Shown here piece by piece: positions 7,984 to 16,731 of a DNA stretch of 31,779 nt. The notes under the pieces are model-generated. The model made no database searches, had not been told where the DNA came from, and saw only the letters and a program-made list of their open reading frames with translations. The translations under genes were made by a program, and so were the position numbers. Numbering within the stretch: position 1 is the first letter of the stretch; each line of letters starts with the position of its first letter. The stretch lies in the NCBI GenBank assembly GCA_002311345.1, contig DCAA01000033.1, forward strand, positions 50,296-82,074, in the 5' to 3' direction. This stretch comes from Planctomycetes bacterium UBA1146. GTDB taxonomy: Bacteria > Planctomycetota > UBA8108 > UBA1146.

Positions 7984-8160
7984 GTGCATCCTTGGAGGAT
8001 TGACCCCGGACATCGTGTCGTGGTCGAGAACTGAATACCTCATGCCTGGGATCTCGAGTCCCGAGCACCACACCACGATATCGTCGAGAAACGAGGGGTC
8101 CAGCACACCCGAACGATGGATCGCGTGATTTCGTTCCTGTGGCGCTCCCCGGGACCGATG
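7984..8160. other. Leader region upstream of the RNase G/E gene
   Basis: The frame of the RNase gene stays open through this stretch to 8181, but homology and the ribosome binding site place the start at 7983. The stretch therefore probably holds the promoter and untranslated leader. A perfect 10-base palindrome, ACGATATCGT, lies at 8075-8084. GGTATTC at about 8032-8038 (minus) is a possible -10, but no convincing -35 was found. RNase E leaders in gammaproteobacteria carry autoregulatory hairpins; nothing here proves the same. Confidence 0.3.
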
Positions 8161-8200
8161 AGAAAGGGGCCGGATCGGCATGATTCGCCGATCCGGCCCC
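8161..8200 (-). terminator. Rho-independent terminator after pilQ
   Basis: The arms GGGGCCGGATCGGC (8166-8179) and GCCGATCCGGCCCC (8187-8200) form a perfect 14-bp GC-rich stem with a 7-base loop. On the minus strand it is followed by TTTCT. It begins 24 bases after the pilQ stop, so it closes the pilM-Q operon and separates it from the RNase G/E gene. Confidence 0.85.
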
Positions 8201-8223
8201 TAGAACGTCTGATTCGAGACGAT

Positions 8224-10113
8224 TTACCCCTGTCCGGATTCTCCGGCGGATTCGGAGGACGATCCGACCTCGTCATCCCCATTTCCTTGCTCGGAACTTT
8301 CGTCTTCATCGCCGTACTTACCATGGAAGTAATCCCAGCGTTCGGCTTCTTTCAACGCTTGCTGGTAGATCTCATCACTGACATCGCTGCTTTTGATGAT
8401 TCTCGGAGTGACGAGAATCAGCAGATGTTCAACGTTAGACTGACGACGTCTCCACTTGAACAGTTCTCCCAGATAGGGAATCGACGAAAGGAACGGCAAA
8501 CCAGATTCGATCTCGATTCGGCGTTCCGTGTGCAAACCGCCGATCACCGCTGTCTGTCCATCACGGACTCGCAGGTAAGTGACCACGGTCTGACTGCTCT
8601 CGCGAGGAAGATCGATGAATGCGGAAGTACCACTTCCAGGATCACTGAAGCGGAAGCGATCAAATCCTGGGATATCCGAAGTGTTCCCCACAAGCGTCGA
8701 AACCTTGGGAATCACGTTCATGTAGATCATGTCCGTACCCGGAATGACGTGCGGAGAAACGTACAACGTAAACCCAACGTTGACAGGCGAACGATCATTT
8801 TCATCGATGGAGACTGTCACGTTTCCATTCTGGTCTTGCTGGACACTCTGGACCGCAAACGGAACTTCTTCGCCAACAAAGATGGTCGAAGGGTAGTTGT
8901 CGAGAGTGGTCAAAAATGGCTGCTGGATGATCTTTGAATTCTCATCATCTTTCACCATCGACAACAGCAACTGGGTCTGCGAGAAATCGAGAACTCCCAG
9001 AGCCTGATAAGGAACTCCTATCGACTGCATGTTGCCGATGTCAAATGGCCAGGTTCCACCGTTGGCGACGAGGGATCCGGGATAGACCGGTCCCGTTAAC
9101 GGATCGACGATCGATCCAGTGCCGGACAGATCAGGAAAACCCGACAGCGGAGAAGATCCTCGAGCGATCAGTCGTAAACCGTCGCGTCCCGGTGTATTCG
9201 GATCATCCAGTTTCAGTCCAGCTTCGAGAATGTCATCACTGGTGGTCGAGATGAACTTGACCTCGATCTGCACGAGAGCAGGTTCCACATCGATCTCACG
9301 GATGATCGCCTCGATCTCGTCGAGGCGGGGAGCAATGTCTTTGACGATGAGAGAGTTAGTCTTGACGTCAAAATCCATGTCTCCACCGGCCGATAGTGCC
9401 TTGCGCAGCGCTCTGAGCAAGGTGAACTCGCTCTCGGGATCCCCCGAAACATCACGAGCAACGTTTCCGGCTTGTTTCTCGATGTCAGAGATGATGGCAA
9501 TGTATTGCTCTGGCGGACGGATGTAACGCAGACGGAAGATACGTGTTTCCAGTTGCTGCTCGAGATTATTCGGAGAAACGATACGCAGGATTTCACTGAT
9601 CCCACGGCGTTCGCTCACCACCACGTAACCAGTTGTCTTCACGATGGTTTCCAGTGCATCGCGCCAGGGAACATCCCTTAGAGTCAAACTGACTTTTCCC
9701 TCGACATCGTCAGCAATGACGATGTTTGCACCGGATTGCTTCGCTAGCAGATCGAGAACCACTGCAAGATCAGCATCCTGGAACTCGATATTGATGGATG
9801 GAGGCTGCATGAAGCGAATCAAACGGTCGCTCACCTCGATGATCACGCAGTTCGTCTCGCGTGCGATGACGTCGAGAGCCTCTCTCCACCCTATTGCTTC
9901 CAGAGAAAGAGTCACCAACTCTTCGACCTGAGGATCGACCACGATGTTGACATCCACCTGTTCACTGATCTGCGCCAAAACCTCAGCGAGGTCCTTCTCC
10001 CTGACATCGATGGTGACCAGGTCTATTCTGAATTCGGCAATCTGCATCGCATCGAGACCACTGGTACCGAATAGAGCGACGAAAAGAGTCGCTACGATCA
10101 AAAACTTTCTCAT
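8224..10113 (-). CDS. pilQ: Type IV pilus secretin PilQ
   Basis: PilQ forms the outer membrane channel through which the type IV pilus and, in competent cells, DNA pass. The 629-residue protein starts with a signal peptide (hydrophobic 4-16, likely cut after GLDA at about 22). Two STN-like domains follow (about 30-100 and 108-170; the second begins INIEFQDADLAVVLDLLA), then a secretin N1-type domain (about 190-290). The secretin core holds VGEEVPF and the SIPYLGELFK / LLILVTPRI signature near 555-585. No AMIN peptidoglycan-binding domain is visible before the STN domains. The last 40 or so residues are a Ser/Glu/Gly-rich tail. GGGAGG lies upstream of ATG 10113. A type II secretin is less likely because pilM, N and O are adjacent. 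Confidence 0.93.
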   Translation of the reverse strand: MRKFLIVATLFVALFGTSGLDAMQIAEFRIDLVTIDVREKDLAEVLAQISEQVDVNIVVDPQVEELVTLSLEAIGWREALDVIARETNCVIIEVSDRLIRFMQPPSINIEFQDADLAVVLDLLAKQSGANIVIADDVEGKVSLTLRDVPWRDALETIVKTTGYVVVSERRGISEILRIVSPNNLEQQLETRIFRLRYIRPPEQYIAIISDIEKQAGNVARDVSGDPESEFTLLRALRKALSAGGDMDFDVKTNSLIVKDIAPRLDEIEAIIREIDVEPALVQIEVKFISTTSDDILEAGLKLDDPNTPGRDGLRLIARGSSPLSGFPDLSGTGSIVDPLTGPVYPGSLVANGGTWPFDIGNMQSIGVPYQALGVLDFSQTQLLLSMVKDDENSKIIQQPFLTTLDNYPSTIFVGEEVPFAVQSVQQDQNGNVTVSIDENDRSPVNVGFTLYVSPHVIPGTDMIYMNVIPKVSTLVGNTSDIPGFDRFRFSDPGSGTSAFIDLPRESSQTVVTYLRVRDGQTAVIGGLHTERRIEIESGLPFLSSIPYLGELFKWRRRQSNVEHLLILVTPRIIKSSDVSDEIYQQALKEAERWDYFHGKYGDEDESSEQGNGDDEVGSSSESAGESGQG

Positions 10114-10155
10114 CTGCTGTTTCCTCCCGTATGGGACAGGATTCTGTTCTCGACG

Positions 10156-10175
10156 GATCAGGGAACTCCCTGATC
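10156..10175. promoter_or_regulatory. Inverted repeat upstream of pilQ
   Basis: GATCAGGGA-AC-TCCCTGATC (10156-10175) is a perfect 9-bp dyad with a 2-base centre, in the 151-base gap before pilQ and about 43 bases upstream of its start codon. No T-run follows on the minus strand, so it is not a usual terminator. Its form suggests an operator or an RNA hairpin that sets the secretin level relative to the upstream pil genes. Confidence 0.45.
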
Positions 10176-10264
10176 TCTCTCATTGAATTATCGGCATCGG
10201 ACGACAGGTCCTTGAATGCCGCTGACAGAGAGTCGAGGAGATACTTCCTCGCCTCTCCAGTTAC

Positions 10265-12391
10265 CTAAAAACGACTGAATCGGTGAGTGATCCGTTCTCC
10301 TTTGTAGAGGATCACGACGCGATCCCTCAGGATCAGGTCGAGGCGTCCATCAAGCACGTCTCCCCCTTCGAGTACCCAGCGTCCATCGATGATGGCATGG
10401 GAACCATCATCTGAGACAACGACTCCCTCGACACTCAAGTTCTTGGCGAGGAATTCGCGGACAATATCACTTCGTTGTTGCAACTGGTCGGCTGCCTGAA
10501 CAACCAGTGTCGATGCAGTTCTGTAGGAATCGCCCATCTCTTCGATGCTGAATGCAAGAGAACTTACTTCGCCATGTAAACGATCAACAATTGTGAAATC
10601 GTGTTCTTCGAACGCTTTTTTCATCGATTGCATCTTGGAGCGTGCTTGTTCGTAGAGGTAAGTGACACGAATTTTGTCGATCCCATCCTCCACCTCATCC
10701 AATCTTTCGAGAATCGAACGAAGTTCTCCTGCCAGTTCAGGTTGATCGAAACGGGCTACCGTGCTGCCAATCTTCTCGATCACGGCATAGGATTCCATCG
10801 CTGCCGACTCGTCGCGATTGCGCAGAGCGTATTCAACCCTGGCCATCGCCTGACGGGCATCTGCGAGCGCTTCTCGCTGCTCTTCAATCGACAAGGGTCC
10901 GATGAAAACGGTCTCATTGTGATGACCGCTGCGGCTCCAGGGCCCGGTAAAGGGATCCCTGCTCATCACGGACGAGAGAGCGTATCTCTCCAATCGCAGG
11001 GAAGAGCGAACGAACCGTGTATCCCGCGTGTACTTTTCCAGGACAGGAAACTGCTGTACTGCTCGGGCGATGTTCATCCCGTGGGAGGCCGCGCGCTCCA
11101 GAAACTCGAAGGCAGTCTGTCGGTCTCCGCTGGCTGCATGGGCCTCTGCCAGCAACAAGGATGCGATCGCCTCTTCGCCACCGAACTCGGCGTACTCCTC
11201 GTACTTTCTTATCGCTTCCTGGAGATGTGAGCCATCTTGGAACTGGTCTTCGAGGTTGCGATGAACAAGCCCCAAGGTGATGTGGTAATCGGCATGGTAG
11301 GGACGCAAGGTCACCAGTTCCCGAATTTCATCGAGAGCGCGATTCCAGTTTGACCGACGGATGTCGTCAGTAGAAAACCGCCTAAGATCGGCAACCCTGA
11401 CCTCTTCCGCCAGCAAACTGGTAGCACTGCGACTCTCGCTGGAAGAATGTGTGGTCTCGAGTACTTCTTCGGTCGGCTCGTAGGCTTCTTCGGTAAACTC
11501 GACGACTTCTTCAACAATATCGAAAGATTCTATCGGGAATTCGACGACTTCAGACACCGTCTCGAAAGTGTCTTCAACATGTACTGCATTACTTTCCTCG
11601 ATCACGGATTCAAGTTCAGTCACGACGACCGGATCGACCTCTAGTTCACTGAGGCCGAAATCAATTTCGAACTCCTCAATAACAGTGATCTCATCGACTG
11701 TTGGTGTTGCATGAAAAACACTGGACTCATCGAAATCCTCGATCTCTTCGAGGAATTGCTGTTGCACTTCTTCGACGATGTCATGCTCTACATCGCTGTC
11801 CTGCTGAGAGTCGCTGAAGAGGAGATCTTCTTGATCGGTTGCATCGATGTCGGCTTCTGAGGCCTGCTCGAAAAACTCCGTGATGAACTCGATCCCCTCA
11901 TCGGAGAGATCTGCGTAAACGTTGCTGTTGGTGGATTCCTGTACCCTGACGTCATCAACTGCCAGGTCACTTTCTGCTCGATCGAGACCATCGGGCCGGA
12001 ATTCCACCGACTCATTCCAGAAGTCGAACTGATCGTGGGGATCGTTGAAGGGATCCACCACCTCTTCACCTGTCCAGGCCAGTTCATCCGGGCAATCAGG
12101 ATCCTGATACCACTGATAGGATTCTGGATCCTCGATGTCAGACCATTCATCGATCAGAACATTTTCTCGCACAGGAATAGTATTTACCACGCTGACTTCA
12201 GTTATCGGGTCCGTAGCACTCGGATCGAAATCCACAGTGCTTTCGAGAGAAAACTCTACATCTTCGATAGAAGCCTCAGTGGAATCTGCCTTGACCGATT
12301 CGGGATCACGAATCTCGTTGATGTGTGAACCGAAAATCAACATCCCAAAGATGCCGATAAGAATCGGGAGCAAGTGTTTTTGCTGGTTCAC
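10265..12391 (-). CDS. Acidic membrane-anchored protein with TPR-like region and PilP/GspB-like C-terminus
   Basis: This 708-residue protein fills the pilP position between pilO and pilQ. A single membrane helix (about 7-22, LLPILIGIFGMLIF) is followed by some 300 residues very rich in Asp and Glu (about 30-320), with repeated EVVEF-type stretches at 280-300. Residues 345-440 look like TPR helices (NWNRALDEIRELVTLRPYHA, then LLLAEAHAASGDRQTAFEFL). A helical, partly coiled-coil stretch covers 500-645. The last 55 residues, VEGVVVSDDGSHAIIDGRWV to the end, match the pattern of the PilP/GspB beta domain (GV..., aIIdG, GD, G, V.L). Inference: it is the PilP-like link between PilNO and the secretin, with added domains. 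The start is GTG at 12391, with GGAGGAG 5 bases upstream; GTGA overlaps the pilO stop. I do not recognise the whole protein. Confidence 0.85.
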   Translation of the reverse strand: MNQQKHLLPILIGIFGMLIFGSHINEIRDPESVKADSTEASIEDVEFSLESTVDFDPSATDPITEVSVVNTIPVRENVLIDEWSDIEDPESYQWYQDPDCPDELAWTGEEVVDPFNDPHDQFDFWNESVEFRPDGLDRAESDLAVDDVRVQESTNSNVYADLSDEGIEFITEFFEQASEADIDATDQEDLLFSDSQQDSDVEHDIVEEVQQQFLEEIEDFDESSVFHATPTVDEITVIEEFEIDFGLSELEVDPVVVTELESVIEESNAVHVEDTFETVSEVVEFPIESFDIVEEVVEFTEEAYEPTEEVLETTHSSSESRSATSLLAEEVRVADLRRFSTDDIRRSNWNRALDEIRELVTLRPYHADYHITLGLVHRNLEDQFQDGSHLQEAIRKYEEYAEFGGEEAIASLLLAEAHAASGDRQTAFEFLERAASHGMNIARAVQQFPVLEKYTRDTRFVRSSLRLERYALSSVMSRDPFTGPWSRSGHHNETVFIGPLSIEEQREALADARQAMARVEYALRNRDESAAMESYAVIEKIGSTVARFDQPELAGELRSILERLDEVEDGIDKIRVTYLYEQARSKMQSMKKAFEEHDFTIVDRLHGEVSSLAFSIEEMGDSYRTASTLVVQAADQLQQRSDIVREFLAKNLSVEGVVVSDDGSHAIIDGRWVLEGGDVLDGRLDLILRDRVVILYKGERITHRFSRF

Positions 12392-13029
12392 TGTATCTCC
12401 TCCATCTGAATCTGTGGTTCGTCGTAGACGTACGTCGAAATCTCTACGGCGAGTTTCTTTATCGGATGCGAAGCCGATACTAAATCCGGTCCCCCTCCGG
12501 TCGGGAGCAACTCGATGCCATCGATCCGCAAGAAACGAGGATGGTTTTCGACGCTATTGATGAACCGATGCAACTGGGAAAACTCTCCCAGAAACTCGAA
12601 ACGGTACTTGTGACGGATGAAGTCCTGTTTCTGCCTCGCTACAGTTGCCTTCTTGGACCGCTTTCTCGACGAACGAATCGTAGTGTTCTTGAAATCAAGA
12701 GGTTCGGCACCCTGGATGACGAGACCCGCATCACGACTGAGCCCGGTGATGGTGTCGACGAAGGCGTCGCGAAGCACTGCATCCTTTTCGGGTAGGATTG
12801 CGGTGTATTCCCTGACGATCTGGGAGAGAGTCTGTGCTTTGCCCTGCATCTGGGGAATACGCGCGATCTTCTCCTGGGCCGATGCCTGTCTTGCATCCAG
12901 CTGAAAAATCGAGGAATTGATTTTCGAATTTTCCGTACTGAGATCCCAACCGATGGCGAACTCACCACAGAAGACCAACCCACACAGGGCAGCGACGATC
13001 AGTAGTTGTTTCTTTTCATCAAAGTTCAT
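12388..13029 (-). CDS. pilO: Type IV pilus inner membrane protein PilO
   Basis: PilO pairs with PilN in the inner membrane and joins the pilus motor to the secretin through PilP. The 213-residue protein has a short cytoplasmic N-terminus, one membrane helix (about 8-27), a coiled-coil stretch (about 35-75) and a C-terminal ferredoxin-like domain, the PilO layout. A strongly basic loop at about 119-140 (RSSRKRSKKATVARQK) is unusual for a periplasmic domain. It may pair with the very acidic region of the next gene product. The ATG overlaps the pilN stop (ATGA), so the two are probably translationally coupled. The assignment rests on layout and position more than on sequence motifs. Confidence 0.82.
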   Translation of the reverse strand: MNFDEKKQLLIVAALCGLVFCGEFAIGWDLSTENSKINSSIFQLDARQASAQEKIARIPQMQGKAQTLSQIVREYTAILPEKDAVLRDAFVDTITGLSRDAGLVIQGAEPLDFKNTTIRSSRKRSKKATVARQKQDFIRHKYRFEFLGEFSQLHRFINSVENHPRFLRIDGIELLPTGGGPDLVSASHPIKKLAVEISTYVYDEPQIQMEEIQ

Positions 13030-13727
13030 TTTGCCTCGTTACCCTTCTTCGGGGTCTCTATGACCGGAGGATCCTGAAGAGGTTTCAGGTCAATTCCGAT
13101 GCTGGAACGGAAGTGCGCTGGCTCTTCTTCGGTTGAGTCGATCTTTTCCCAGGAAAGTGGTGAAAAACCGAGGAAGTCACCAAAGAAGGAATCAGGCATC
13201 GAACTGATATCGACAAGGCCGGCGTAAAACCGCTGATCCTCACTCAGTGCTTTCCTGAATCGTGTGAACACCTGGGGGTCGTTTCCTAGAGCTACACAAT
13301 CTAGAACCACCGTTCCCCCTGATTGTGTGACATTCGGATCCCAGCGGTATTCTCCATCATCGAGGACATCGACAGAGAGTGCCGTGATCCAGATATCATC
13401 CGGAATCAACGCGAGCATCTGGTCCAGTTTCGGTGCCCACAGAATTCGACGGGTCTTTATCTGGATGATGGATTTTTCGCGCTGCCGGTAGTAATCGATA
13501 TCGGACTGGATCCGATCGACTTCCTGAGCACGATCCTCTAGTACCGATACCAGGGCCGTCTGAGTCTCCGCCCTTGCTTCCAGAGTTCCTTGTGCAATCC
13601 ACAGCCAGATGATTCCAATGGCCCCCAGAGCAACGGCAGCCACCCCACCGAGCACGGAGAAAAACACCGTACGGGGAGTGCTGGCGGCACGTTGTAGTTC
13701 GGCGGGCAGTAGGTTGATCTTGATCAA
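13026..13727 (-). CDS. pilN: Type IV pilus assembly protein PilN
   Basis: PilN is a bitopic inner membrane protein whose cytoplasmic N-terminus binds PilM. The N-terminus MIKINLLPAE contains the conserved INLLP motif that inserts into PilM. A membrane helix covers about 22-46, then a coiled coil (50-90) and a ferredoxin-like periplasmic domain (about 100-190, with DDIWITALSVD). A proline-rich C-terminal tail follows, giving 233 residues, somewhat longer than usual. The start is TTG at 13727, with AAGGA 7-8 bases upstream, placing INLLP right at the N-terminus as in the family. It lies 23 bases after pilM. Confidence 0.92.
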   Translation of the reverse strand: MIKINLLPAELQRAASTPRTVFFSVLGGVAAVALGAIGIIWLWIAQGTLEARAETQTALVSVLEDRAQEVDRIQSDIDYYRQREKSIIQIKTRRILWAPKLDQMLALIPDDIWITALSVDVLDDGEYRWDPNVTQSGGTVVLDCVALGNDPQVFTRFRKALSEDQRFYAGLVDISSMPDSFFGDFLGFSPLSWEKIDSTEEEPAHFRSSIGIDLKPLQDPPVIETPKKGNEAK

Positions 13728-13750
13728 GATTAGATCCTTTCCTTGCGCGC

Positions 13751-14788
13751 CTAGACGCAGTCCTGAAGACGGGAGCCGAGACCAATCGCTATCGGTAGCT
13801 GGATCAGATGGTCATTGAGAACATCCACATCCACGAGATCTTCACGGACTTTGATGGACTCGAGTGGATCCCATGTTTTGACCTCTCGGTCGAAGAACCG
13901 CTCGAAAGTCTCCTGGAGACCGATAGTGCGACTTGCTCCACCACTGATGAAGATCTCCTCCACTCTGTGGTCGAACTGGTTCTCGAAGTAATCAAAGGAT
14001 AGTTGGATTTCACCGGCAATCTCATCCAGAACGGGTTGGACTGCTGTTGCCACCATCTCTTCATTACCGAGTGGTTCACACTTCAGTTCCTCGGCTTCGG
14101 CCTCATCCAGATGCTCTCTGCGAGAGATCGCTTCGGTGAGGTCCGAACCTCCCAGGTAAATTTCACGAGAAAAACTGGAGACGTTGCCACGTAAGATGTG
14201 GATGTTCGTCTTACTTGCTCCTACATCGACCAGGGCAACCGCCTTGTCAGGATCTTCTGATCTGACACCGATCCCATTTCGCAATTCAAAAGAATTACCG
14301 AGTGCGAATGAATCGACATCGACGGCAACAGGCACGAGTCCGAGATCCTGAACCTGATCGATGTGGTCATGTAGGAGGTCTTTCTTGACGGCAACAAGAA
14401 GACTTCTCATTTCGGAGGAATCAGATGTCTCCTCGCATGGATCAACCAGGCGCTGACCATCGATACACACTTCATCACGATCGAACGGGATGTATTTATC
14501 CGCTTCAAGACGAAGCGTTTCTGGTAACTCATCATCACCGAGTTGAGGCAATATGATGTATCGAACCACTACCGACCGTCCGGAAACTGCGGTGACGACC
14601 TTACGACTACGGATACCCGATTCTCTCAGAACCGCTTTGACTGTATCGAGAGTCTCTTCGGGCGCGGGAATTCTTCCCCAGCCAAATCCTGTGAGTTCGA
14701 GTCCATCAGCGGTCTCGGTCAATTCGACAACCTTGACCTCACTCGATCCGATATCGAGACCGACAAGTGACTTCTGTCGAGAAAACAT
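13751..14788 (-). CDS. pilM: Type IV pilus assembly protein PilM (actin-like ATPase)
   Basis: PilM is a cytoplasmic actin-fold protein that binds the PilN tail and links the pilus motor to the envelope complex. The 345-residue protein begins LVGLDIGSSEVKVVEL, the first phosphate-binding loop. It then has the second phosphate loop ALVDVGASKTNIHIL and the adenosine-site ISGGASR. The ATG at 14788 is preceded by GGGAGG. It is the first gene of the pilM-N-O-P-Q block. The FtsA-type alternative is ruled out by the gene order and the length. Confidence 0.95.
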   Translation of the reverse strand: MFSRQKSLVGLDIGSSEVKVVELTETADGLELTGFGWGRIPAPEETLDTVKAVLRESGIRSRKVVTAVSGRSVVVRYIILPQLGDDELPETLRLEADKYIPFDRDEVCIDGQRLVDPCEETSDSSEMRSLLVAVKKDLLHDHIDQVQDLGLVPVAVDVDSFALGNSFELRNGIGVRSEDPDKAVALVDVGASKTNIHILRGNVSSFSREIYLGGSDLTEAISRREHLDEAEAEELKCEPLGNEEMVATAVQPVLDEIAGEIQLSFDYFENQFDHRVEEIFISGGASRTIGLQETFERFFDREVKTWDPLESIKVREDLVDVDVLNDHLIQLPIAIGLGSRLQDCV

Positions 14789-14977
14789 ACCTTCGTGCCT
14801 CCCTGCCGCGCCATGCGGGCGCGCAACGGGGTCCTGTAGACTGACTGCAGCGGACAGGACCGTGTCTGCGCTCCGGACACGAGAATGTCGTGCCGGAAAG
14901 GGGACCTACCTCAAGGAAGGCCCCGAGAAGACTACGACGGGGCTGAAATGGGTGCAAATTTGGCCGAACCGGACGCC
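14789..14977. other. Hairpin-rich gap between ptsI and pilM
   Basis: The 189-base gap must end the yvcK-ptsH-ptsI unit and start pilM. From the pilM side it contains CGCGCC/GGCGCG (14807-14823), GTCCTGT/ACAGGAC (14831-14860) and CGTGTC/GACACG (14861-14881), then the likely ptsI terminator at 14900-14924. Four stem-loops in a row could form a structured pilM leader. No clear promoter hexamers were found. Confidence 0.4.
14900..14924 (-). terminator. Probable terminator after ptsI
   Basis: On the minus strand GGGGCCTTCC-TTGAG-GTAGGTCCCC folds into an imperfect stem closed by four G-C pairs and is followed by TTTCC. It begins 54 bases after the ptsI stop. The stem has mismatches, so confidence is moderate. 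Confidence 0.5.
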
Positions 14978-16717
14978 TCAGATCAAACGAAGAGCGACCT
15001 CTGGAAGGTTCTCAACGGCCCAGAGACGCAATTCGCGGGTGATACTATCTCCGTCAGACATCCCGAGACAGCGCTCGGCCAGGATGCGGACATCATAATC
15101 GAGTAGATGACGAATCACCTGCTTCACCTCGGGAATCAACTGTGGACTGACCGAAATCTCACGCAGTCCCAGCCCGACCAGCAATGGCAAATAAATCGGC
15201 TCGGATGCCATCTCTCCACACAGAGAAACCCTGATGCCATGTTCTTCGCCGGTCCGAACAAGACCCGCAATCAGTTGGAGTATCGCCGGGTGCATCGGAT
15301 CATACAGATCAGCAACATGTTCATTTCCTCTGTCAACCGCCAAGGTGTACTGGACGAGGTCATTACTGCCGATACTGAGGAATGAAACGCGGTCTGCAAC
15401 ATGACTGGCGATCAGCGCCAGCGATGGAACCTCGACCATCACCCCGATGGGAACATTCTCGTCGAAGTCGACTCCGCTCTGCCTCATCTCGTCGCTCAAC
15501 TCATCGATGATCTGCAAACTTCGATCGAGTTCAGGAATGGTAGTGATCATCGGCAACATCATACGAACGGGTCCGAGAGCCCCGGCTCTCAATATCGCTC
15601 GGATCTGTGCTCGAAACGGTTCTGGATTTGCGAGACACCACCGAATCGATCGACATCCGAGGAAGGGATTCTCCTCCTCCAGTCCACCCTCGGGCAACTT
15701 GTCGCCGCCGAGATCTAGAGTCCTCACCGTCAGGGGTAGGCCGCCGAGAGACTCGAGAACAGATCGATAATTCTCGAGATGAACCTCTTCGCCTGCCGTC
15801 GGCGACTGGAGATGAATGAACTCCGTTCGGTAGAGGCCAATCCCCGAGGCTCCGAACTCGACGGCAGCTTTCACCTCACTGGGGATTTCGATGTTTGCAT
15901 GAACCTCGAGAAGGTGCCCGTCGATCGTCTCTGCGGGCAATTTCGCCTGGCTACGGAAATGGAGGGATAGTTTCTCCATCTCGAGGCCCCTGGCCAGGTA
16001 ATCGCTGATCTGGTCCTCATCCGGATCGATGATGACCACTCCCCGATAACCATCGATGATGATCCGATCACCCCCAACGACAGCAGTCGAGATGTCATCG
16101 AGTCCGACAACAGCAGGAATCCCGAGGGCACGACCCATGATGGCTGTATGTGAAGTCTTCCCCCCCATGTCAGTGGCGAAGCCCTTGACCTTTTCAGGAT
16201 CCAGTTTGGCGGTCTGGGCTGGAGTCAGATTGTGAGCGATGACCACGACCTCACCCTGAAGATCGGAAAGCCCCTCGATTCTCTTCCCGAGCAGGGTACT
16301 GAGAAGCAACTTCTCCACGTCCCGAAGATCGTGTACTCGTTCGAGCAAGATGGGAGACTTGAGATCCTGTAGTTTCCGGACATATCGATTCATGACCCGG
16401 CTGAGAGCATGTTCTGCCGTGTAGCAGTTCTCGCGAATCCCTTTCTCGACCTCGGAGTGAAGCATCGGGTCGGATGCGAGATCGCGATGCACACCAAGGA
16501 TCAGGGCATGAATCTCGATCTCACTCGAGAGTCGTTCAATTTCTTCTTTGAGTGAGCGGTTTGAATCCTCTACTGCTTGCTCGAAGCGGGCAACTTCATC
16601 ATCGATAGCATCCTTCGCGACGAAGCGTTGCGGGATGCGCAACTCCTCGAAATCGAGAATGAGAGCCTCCGAGATGACAATTCCCGGACTGACGGGTATT
16701 CCCTGCCTGATCTCCAA
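14978..16717 (-). CDS. ptsI: PTS enzyme I (phosphoenolpyruvate-protein phosphotransferase)
   Basis: Enzyme I takes phosphate from phosphoenolpyruvate onto a histidine and passes it to HPr, in the cytoplasm. The 579 residues match the family. The N-terminus GIPVSPGI is typical, the phosphohistidine motif GGKTSHTAI is at 185-193 (His190), and the C-terminal PEP-binding barrel shows GIGLYRTEF, PIGVMVEVPS, SIGSNDLVQY and the active-site cysteine loop SLCGEMAS. There is no N-terminal GAF domain, so it is not PtsP. The start is TTG at 16717, with GGAGGAG 3 bases upstream. It lies 14 bases after ptsH. No EII component is in the window, so the phosphate may serve regulation. Confidence 0.96.
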   Translation of the reverse strand: MEIRQGIPVSPGIVISEALILDFEELRIPQRFVAKDAIDDEVARFEQAVEDSNRSLKEEIERLSSEIEIHALILGVHRDLASDPMLHSEVEKGIRENCYTAEHALSRVMNRYVRKLQDLKSPILLERVHDLRDVEKLLLSTLLGKRIEGLSDLQGEVVVIAHNLTPAQTAKLDPEKVKGFATDMGGKTSHTAIMGRALGIPAVVGLDDISTAVVGGDRIIIDGYRGVVIIDPDEDQISDYLARGLEMEKLSLHFRSQAKLPAETIDGHLLEVHANIEIPSEVKAAVEFGASGIGLYRTEFIHLQSPTAGEEVHLENYRSVLESLGGLPLTVRTLDLGGDKLPEGGLEEENPFLGCRSIRWCLANPEPFRAQIRAILRAGALGPVRMMLPMITTIPELDRSLQIIDELSDEMRQSGVDFDENVPIGVMVEVPSLALIASHVADRVSFLSIGSNDLVQYTLAVDRGNEHVADLYDPMHPAILQLIAGLVRTGEEHGIRVSLCGEMASEPIYLPLLVGLGLREISVSPQLIPEVKQVIRHLLDYDVRILAERCLGMSDGDSITRELRLWAVENLPEVALRLI

Positions 16718-16731
16718 GATCTCCTCCGGAC

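Noticed and set aside
7984..8181. 66-residue N-terminal extension of RNase G/E
   Set aside because: It would run through the pilQ terminator hairpin, and the family N-terminus begins at 7983.
8116..8937. 273-codon plus-strand open frame opposite pilQ
   Set aside because: It crosses the pilQ terminator stem and lies antisense to the conserved secretin core.
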